Positions 7,553 to 7,726 of a stretch of DNA of 7,726 nucleotides are shown in pieces (the stretch's first letter is position 1; every line of letters begins with the position of its first letter). The position numbers and the translations under genes are program-made. This DNA comes from an uncultured Oscillospiraceae bacterium (GTDB taxonomy: Bacteria > Bacillota > Clostridia > Oscillospirales > Oscillospiraceae): assembly GCA_947630345.1 (NCBI GenBank), contig CANRHF010000089.1:1-7726 (forward strand), given 5' to 3'. The notes below the pieces were generated by a model. That model had not been told where the DNA came from and searched no databases. It saw only the letters and a list, made by a program, of their open reading frames with translations.

Positions 7553-7726
7553 TTATTTGACAACAACATTCCCATTTCCCAGCACATTTTCCAGCTCTCC
7601 CACCAGTCTCCTGTCCAGGCCGCAGCGGGTGCCCCGGCGGATCCGGGTGTCGGCAAAATACACCACCGCCTGGGCATCCCCCGGGAACATATTCAGCATG
7701 GCCCGCACCTTCCGCAGCCGGGGGTC
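7553..7726 (-). CDS. dnaE: DNA polymerase III subunit alpha (DnaE), C-terminal end (cut by window edge)
   Basis: Only the last 57 codons are in the window, ending in TAA at 7553-7555. The tail reads MFPGDAQAVVYFADT, then RRGTRCGLDRRLVGELENVLG and ends NVVVK (broken here for length). A strand-turn-strand with PG..xVVxF, followed by a helix L..EL..xLG and a closing VVVK, is the pattern of the small C-terminal domain of clostridial DnaE, which ends the main replicative or error-prone polymerase alpha subunit. No catalytic residue is within view, so the assignment rests on this short tail alone. The next gene starts 81 bases further on with its own promoter, so this gene belongs to a different unit or reads through into it; no terminator is visible between them. 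Confidence 0.65.
   Translation of the reverse strand, partial: DPRLRKVRAMLNMFPGDAQAVVYFADTRIRRGTRCGLDRRLVGELENVLGNGNVVVK

Noticed and set aside
7558..7563. TTGTCA as a -35 element for the promoter
   Set aside because: It is a fair match to TTGACA but lies 29 bases from the -10, too far for sigma-A, and is within the last codons of the upstream gene.

Overview
This is a GC-rich (about 60% by eye) stretch of bacterial chromosome. Every gene I can support lies on the minus strand and is read from high to low coordinates. The gene content (DnaE-type polymerase, OmpR-type two-component system, YqhQ/DUF1385 membrane protein, PrmC, RecA, RecX, RimO), the strong purine-rich ribosome binding sites and the protein sequences suggest a high-GC gut Clostridia member of the Oscillospiraceae (Flavonifractor/Lawsonibacter/Pseudoflavonifractor-like). 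That placement is inferred from style and not from a database match.

Layout in the direction of transcription: (1) 7726-7553, the last 57 codons of an upstream gene that looks like the C-terminus of DNA polymerase III alpha (dnaE). (2) 7552-7472, the only intergenic region of note (81 bases), holding an extended -10 promoter, two inverted repeats and a strong Shine-Dalgarno. (3) 7471-6197, a lipoprotein with DxDGDG (FG-GAP-like) motifs. (4) 6184-5498, an OmpR-family response regulator. (5) 5510/5498-4071, a membrane sensor histidine kinase. (6) 4056-3052, a YqhQ-like DUF1385 membrane protein. (7) 3058-2180, PrmC, the release-factor glutamine methyltransferase. (8) 2175-1069, RecA. (9) 1079-471, RecX. 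(10) 434-1, the N-terminal part of RimO, cut by the window edge.

From the lipoprotein to rimO, neighbouring genes are separated by at most 36 bases and several overlap (response regulator/kinase, DUF1385/prmC, recA/recX). No terminator is visible, so the whole block could be one transcription unit starting at the 7523-7531 promoter. It divides into a signalling module (lipoprotein, regulator, kinase), a membrane protein of unknown function, a translation-termination factor modifier, a recombination pair (recA with its modulator recX) and a ribosomal protein S12 modifier.

Most of the window is housekeeping. I see no mobile element, CRISPR array, tRNA or rRNA. The least explained parts are the lipoprotein plus two-component module with its palindromic leader, the DUF1385 protein, and recA placed 4 bases behind prmC with no visible LexA box.
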